Position numbers and translations under genes: made by a program
Shown: piece by piece, positions 60,452 through 64,000 of the stretch
Layout of the letters: each line of letters begins with the position of its first letter
Numbering within the stretch: position 1 is the first letter of the stretch
The notes under the pieces: generated by a model
What the model was told of the DNA's origin: nothing
Databases searched by the model: none
The model's input: only the letters and a program-made list of their open reading frames with translations
Assembly: GCF_022919075.1 (NCBI RefSeq)
Contig: NZ_CP095078.1
Span: 1,860,001-1,924,000, forward strand
Length of the DNA stretch: 64,000 nucleotides
Direction: 5' to 3'
Origin: Nocardioides sp. W7
GTDB lineage: Bacteria; Actinomycetota; Actinomycetes; Propionibacteriales; Nocardioidaceae

Positions 60452-61473
60452 CCGAGAGCACCGCCCGGGTCGAGCAGGCCGCTCTGGAGACCACCCGGAC
60501 CGACAACCCCGTGCTGGCGGTGCTGCGCACCAGCCTGGGCCGCAACCTCGGCCTGGTGATCGCGCTGCTGCTGCTCTGCGTGGTGGGGGTGGCGACCGCG
60601 GGGGACCGCTTCGCCTCGACCGACAACGTGCTCACGATCCTGCGGCTGGCCGCGACCATCGGCGTGGTCAGCATCGGCATGACGTTCGTGATCACGGGCG
60701 GCGGCATCGACCTGTCGGTCGGCGCGATCCTGGCCCTGTCCTCGGTGTGGTGCACCACGGTGGCCACCCAGGAACTGGCCAACGACACGCACTGGACCGT
60801 GATGGTGCTCGCCGCGCTCGCGGTGGGCGGCGGGTGCGGCGTGGTCAACGGCCTGCTGATCTCCTACGGCGGGGTGGTGCCCTTCATCGCCACGCTGGCG
60901 ATGCTGGCCAGCGCCCGCGGCCTCGCCGAGATCATCTCGGACCGCAAGACCCAGATCGTCGACGTGCCGGGCTTCCAGGAGTTCTTCACCCGGGAGATCC
61001 TCGGCATCCCGTTCATCGTGATCCTGTTCGTGCTGGTCGCGGCGGCCGGCTGGGTGCTCCTCAACCGCACGACGTTCGGGCGTCGTACCCTCGCGGTCGG
61101 CGGGAACCCCGAGGCCGCCCGCCTGGCCGGCATCAACGTCAAGCGGCACACGGTCTACCTCTACGTGCTGCTGGGGGTCTGCTGCGGCATCGCGGCGCTG
61201 ATGATCATCTCGCGCACCACGACCGGCAGCTCCACGCACGGTGGTCTCTACGAGCTGGACGCGATCGCGGCGGTCGTCATCGGCGGAACTCTCCTCTCCG
61301 GCGGTCGCGGCACCATCGTCGGCACCGTGATCGGGGTGCTGATCTTCACGACGCTGACCAACGTCTTCACCCTCAACAACCGCTCCTTCTCGGAGCAGTC
61401 GCTCCTCAAGGGAGCCATCATCGTCGCCGCCGTCCTGCTCCAGCAGCGGCTGGCGTCTCGGAGCAGCACCTGA
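60448..61473 (+). CDS. Ribose-type sugar ABC transporter permease
   Basis: 341 aa; starts by ATGA overlap. RbsC-like: about nine hydrophobic segments, GMTFVITGGGIDLSVGAILALSS, VNGLLISYGGVVPFIATLAMLASARGLAEIIS, RRTLAVGGNPEAARLAGINV and LDAIAAVVIGGTLLSGGRGTIVGTVIGVLI. Membrane channel for the ATPase encoded upstream. Confidence 0.93.
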   Translation: MTESTARVEQAALETTRTDNPVLAVLRTSLGRNLGLVIALLLLCVVGVATAGDRFASTDNVLTILRLAATIGVVSIGMTFVITGGGIDLSVGAILALSSVWCTTVATQELANDTHWTVMVLAALAVGGGCGVVNGLLISYGGVVPFIATLAMLASARGLAEIISDRKTQIVDVPGFQEFFTREILGIPFIVILFVLVAAAGWVLLNRTTFGRRTLAVGGNPEAARLAGINVKRHTVYLYVLLGVCCGIAALMIISRTTTGSSTHGGLYELDAIAAVVIGGTLLSGGRGTIVGTVIGVLIFTTLTNVFTLNNRSFSEQSLLKGAIIVAAVLLQQRLASRSST

Positions 61474-61532
61474 CGCCTCCCGCGTCGACACCTCCCCAGT
61501 AGCGCCACCCTCAGTTCAAGGAGCAGCCCACG

Positions 61533-62588
61533 ATGTCCCTGCGACCCACGCACACGAAGTTCGGAGCCGGCCTGCTCGCCGGCGTGACGGTGCTCGCCCT
61601 CGCGGCGTGCACGAGCAACGAGTCCGGCGACGACGAGGAGGACCTGGGCGGCGGCACCTCCGCAGCCGAGCAGGGCTCCAACGACGAGCCCGGCGACACC
61701 GTCGTCATCGGATTCTCGGCCCCGGCCGCCGACCACGGCTGGATGGGCTCGATCACCGAGTCCGCCCGCAAGGTCGCGGACCAGTACGACGACGTCGACC
61801 TGCGGGTCGCCGAGGGCACCAACGACGTCAACCTGCAGATCAGCCAGGTCGAGACCTTCATCAACGACAAGGTCGACGCGATCGTGCTGCTGCCCTTCGA
61901 CGGCGCCGCGATGACGCCGGTGGCGCTGAAGGCGATGGAGGCCGGGATCCCGGTCATCAACGTCGACCGCGAGTTCGACGACCCGAACGCGGCACGGGTG
62001 ACCGTCCTGGGCGACAACTACGGCATGGGCGTCTCGGCCGGCACCTACGTGTGCTCGCAGCTCGCCGACACCCCGGACGCGGTGGTCGCGGAGATCGCCG
62101 GGATCGACTCGCTGCCCCTGACCCAGGACCGCAGCCAGGGCTTCGAGGACGCGCTGGGCGAGTGCGGCCTGGACGTGGACAACCGGGTGGCGGCCGACTT
62201 CACCGTCGAGGGCGGCGAGGAGGCAGCGGCCAACCTGCTGCAGGCGGCCCCGAAGATCGACGCGCTCTGGAACCACGACGACGACCAGGGCGTCGGCGTA
62301 CTCGCCGCGATCGAGAACGCCGGGCGCGACGAGTTCTTCATGGTCGGCGGCGCCGGCTCGGCGAACGCGATGCGCTCGATCCAGGCCGACGACGGCGTGC
62401 TGAAGGCCACGGTCATCTACCCGTCCACGCAGGCGGCCGACGGCATCAAGCTCGCTCGACTGCTCGTCCAGGGGAAGTCGATGAGCGACCTCGTCGAGGT
62501 CGAGGTCCCGCGCACGGTGCAGCTCTACGCACCGGTCGTGACGGCCGAGAACGTCGACCAGTTCATCGACACCGCCTTCGAGTCCTGA
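61533..62588 (+). CDS. Ribose-type sugar-binding lipoprotein
   Basis: 351 aa from ATG 61533 with AAGGAG upstream. Lipobox ALAAC, acidic Gly-rich linker, then an RbsB-like fold: VVIGFSAPAADHGWMGSITESARKVADQYDDVDLRVAEGTNDVNLQISQVETFINDKVDAIVLLPFDGAAMTPVALKAMEAGIPVINVDREF. Delivers the sugar to the permease. The DREFDDP and NHDDDQGVG segments carry ligand-contact residues. Ligand not identifiable from sequence; inositol or an aldose are candidates given the following dehydrogenase and isomerase. Confidence 0.92.
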   Translation: MSLRPTHTKFGAGLLAGVTVLALAACTSNESGDDEEDLGGGTSAAEQGSNDEPGDTVVIGFSAPAADHGWMGSITESARKVADQYDDVDLRVAEGTNDVNLQISQVETFINDKVDAIVLLPFDGAAMTPVALKAMEAGIPVINVDREFDDPNAARVTVLGDNYGMGVSAGTYVCSQLADTPDAVVAEIAGIDSLPLTQDRSQGFEDALGECGLDVDNRVAADFTVEGGEEAAANLLQAAPKIDALWNHDDDQGVGVLAAIENAGRDEFFMVGGAGSANAMRSIQADDGVLKATVIYPSTQAADGIKLARLLVQGKSMSDLVEVEVPRTVQLYAPVVTAENVDQFIDTAFES

Positions 62589-62595
62589 CCCGTCT

Positions 62596-62635
62596 CCCGC
62601 AGGCCCGCCCGACTCTCCCCGGGCGGGCCCGCGGG
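62596..62635 (+). terminator. Hairpin after the sugar-binding protein gene
   Basis: GGCCCGCCCG-N8-CGGGCGGGCC (62602-62629), a perfect 10-bp stem extended by CCCGC/GCGGG across one mismatch. It is within the operon, 33 bp before the next start, so it may partly stop transcription and keep the binding protein in excess. Confidence 0.65.
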
Positions 62636-62667
62636 ATCCGTCGACCGCTTCGGAAAGAGAGACGACG

Positions 62668-63843
62668 TTGACCTCCCCTCGCCCCGCGCTCGCCGTCGCG
62701 ATGATCGGCCACGCCTTCATGGGTGCCGCCCACTCGCAGGCCTGGCGCAGCGCACCCCGGTTCTTCGACCTCGCCCTGGACCCGGTGATGAGGGTCGCCG
62801 TCGGCCGGGACGCCGACCGGGCGGCCGCGGCGGCCGACCGGCTGGGCTGGGCCGAGAGCGCCGCCGACTGGCGGGCCGTGGTGGCTCGTGACGACATCGA
62901 CCTCGTCGACGTGTGCACCCCGGGGGACACCCACGCGGAGATCGCGATCGCGGCGCTGGCCGCCGGCAAGCACGTGCTGTGCGAGAAGCCGTTGGCCAAC
63001 ACGGTGGCCGAGGCCGAGGAGATGGCGGCGGCCGCCGAGACCGCCGCCGCCCGGGGTGTCCGCTCGATGGTCGGCTTCACCTACCGCCGGGTGCCGGCGA
63101 TCGCGCTGGCCCGCCGCCTGGTCGCGGAGGGTCGGATCGGGGAGATCCGACACGTCCGGGCGCACTATCTCCAGGACTGGATCGCCGATCCGGAGGCGCC
63201 GTTGACCTGGCGGCTCGACAAGCAGCTGGCCGGGTCCGGGGCGCTCGGGGACATCGGCGCCCACATCATCGACCTGACCCAGTACCTGACCGGAGACCGG
63301 GTCCGCGAGGTCTCCGGTCAGCTGGAGACCTTCGTCAAGGAGCGGCCGCTGGTGGCGGTGGGCGCCGGCCTCTCCGGCACGGCCACCGCCGAGCGCGGCC
63401 CGGTGACCGTCGACGATGCGGCCGTCTTCATCGCCCGCTTCGCGGGTGGGGCGCTCGGCGTCTTCGAGGCGACCCGGTTCGCCACCGGCCGCAAGAACTC
63501 CATCCGGATCGAGCTCAACGGCTCCGCCGGGTCGCTGGCCTTCGACTTCGAGGACATGAACGTCCTGGAGCTGTACGACGCCGACGAGCCCGCCGAGACC
63601 GCCGGTTTCCGACGGATCCTGGTGACCGAGCCCGGCCACCCGTACGTCGACGCCTGGTGGCCGGCCGGTCACGGGCTCGGCTACGAGCACGGCTTCACCC
63701 ACCAGGTCGTCGACCTGGTGACCGCGATCGCCGAGGACACGGACCCGGCGCCGACCTTCGCCGACGGCCTGCAGGTGCAGCGGGTGCTCGCCGCCGTCGA
63801 GACCAGCTCCGACACCCGCACCTGGCAGGAGGTCCCGACATGA
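62668..63843 (+). CDS. Gfo/Idh/MocA-family oxidoreductase
   Basis: 391 aa from TTG 62668 (GGAAAGAGAG upstream). N-terminal Rossmann fold ([22 protein letters not shown]), [43 protein letters not shown] with the conserved EKP catalytic Lys, then [21 protein letters not shown] in the substrate domain. NAD(P)-dependent sugar or cyclitol dehydrogenase. Overlaps the isomerase start by 4 bp. Confidence 0.92.
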   Translation: MTSPRPALAVAMIGHAFMGAAHSQAWRSAPRFFDLALDPVMRVAVGRDADRAAAAADRLGWAESAADWRAVVARDDIDLVDVCTPGDTHAEIAIAALAAGKHVLCEKPLANTVAEAEEMAAAAETAAARGVRSMVGFTYRRVPAIALARRLVAEGRIGEIRHVRAHYLQDWIADPEAPLTWRLDKQLAGSGALGDIGAHIIDLTQYLTGDRVREVSGQLETFVKERPLVAVGAGLSGTATAERGPVTVDDAAVFIARFAGGALGVFEATRFATGRKNSIRIELNGSAGSLAFDFEDMNVLELYDADEPAETAGFRRILVTEPGHPYVDAWWPAGHGLGYEHGFTHQVVDLVTAIAEDTDPAPTFADGLQVQRVLAAVETSSDTRTWQEVPT

Positions 63844-64000
63844 CCCGACCGATCACCCTGTTCACCGGCCAGTGGGCCGACCTGCCCTTCGAGGAGGTGG
63901 TCCGCCTGGCCGCCGACTGGGGGTACGACGGCCTCGAGATCGCCTGCTGGGGCGACCACCTCGACCCCTGGCAGGCCGCCGAGGACGACGCGTACGTGCA
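63840..64000 (+). CDS. Sugar phosphate isomerase/epimerase (5' part)
   Basis: Only the first 53 codons are present; the gene runs off the window. [42 protein letters not shown] is the start of an AP-endonuclease-2/xylose-isomerase-like TIM barrel. Starts by ATGA overlap with the dehydrogenase, so the two are likely consecutive steps on the imported sugar. Confidence 0.85.
   Translation, partial: MTRPITLFTGQWADLPFEEVVRLAADWGYDGLEIACWGDHLDPWQAAEDDAYV

Overview
The window is high-GC DNA with dense, often overlapping (ATGA/GTGA) genes, many GTG starts, mycothiol- and F420-era enzyme families, a resuscitation-promoting factor, HspR-type control of a small heat-shock gene and a GluABCD uptake system. 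Together these point to a high-GC actinobacterium, most likely a Nocardioides or close Nocardioidaceae relative; this is inference from gene content and repeats, not from a database search.

Layout. (1) 1-10.3 kb is a catabolic island: the end of a meta-cleavage-product hydrolase, a flavin-dependent (HsaA-like) oxygenase, a type I extradiol dioxygenase, then a branched-chain-type ABC importer (binding lipoprotein, fused LivH-LivM permease, two ATPases) with a small two-helix membrane protein, two paralogous TetR regulators and an IclR regulator. A perfect operator palindrome lies in front of iclR, and behind it is the remnant of a flavin reductase. (2) 10.3-12.7 kb: hsp20 and a short HspR-like regulator, divergent across an inverted repeat, then prfC. 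(3) 12.8-17.7 kb: a small membrane-anchored protein, a polytopic membrane protein, a SNF2-type ATPase and an FMN/F420 oxidoreductase. (4) 17.7-29.2 kb is a conserved core block: pmt, rsmI, epoxide-hydrolase-like protein, C11 peptidase lipoprotein, tatD, rpf, rsmA, ispE, ABC-F. (5) 29.3-34.9 kb: animal-type haem peroxidase, the tamR-tam pair with tandem operators, an APH-like phosphotransferase and an LLM oxidoreductase. (6) 34.9-38.2 kb: gluABCD. (7) 38.3-40.2 kb: small secreted proteins of unknown role.

(8) 40.3-56.8 kb carries the housekeeping series miaB, miaA, dapF, hflX, but with accessory cassettes between its members: a six-gene operon of tiny acidic, disordered proteins around a NUDIX hydrolase and an MT0933-like protein, then a lipoprotein, a beta-lactamase-fold hydrolase, two RibD/DHFR-like reductases with an AraC-DinB fusion regulator, a secreted gamma-glutamyltranspeptidase, and an AraC/DinB divergent pair. 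(9) 56.9-64 kb: an SGNH hydrolase, then a ROK repressor upstream of a ribose-type sugar ABC operon followed by a Gfo/Idh/MocA dehydrogenase and a sugar isomerase running off the end. The promoter in front of the sugar operon holds three separate perfect palindromes.

The non-coding signal that stands out is a set of palindromic elements in gene ends and intergenic spaces. One family occurs after the SNF2 gene and again, in frame, inside the ABC-F gene; another is a 125 bp composite inverted repeat that supplies the stop codon of the epoxide-hydrolase-like gene. No rRNA, tRNA, CRISPR array, transposase or phage gene was seen. No gene-free stretch exceeds 300 bp.
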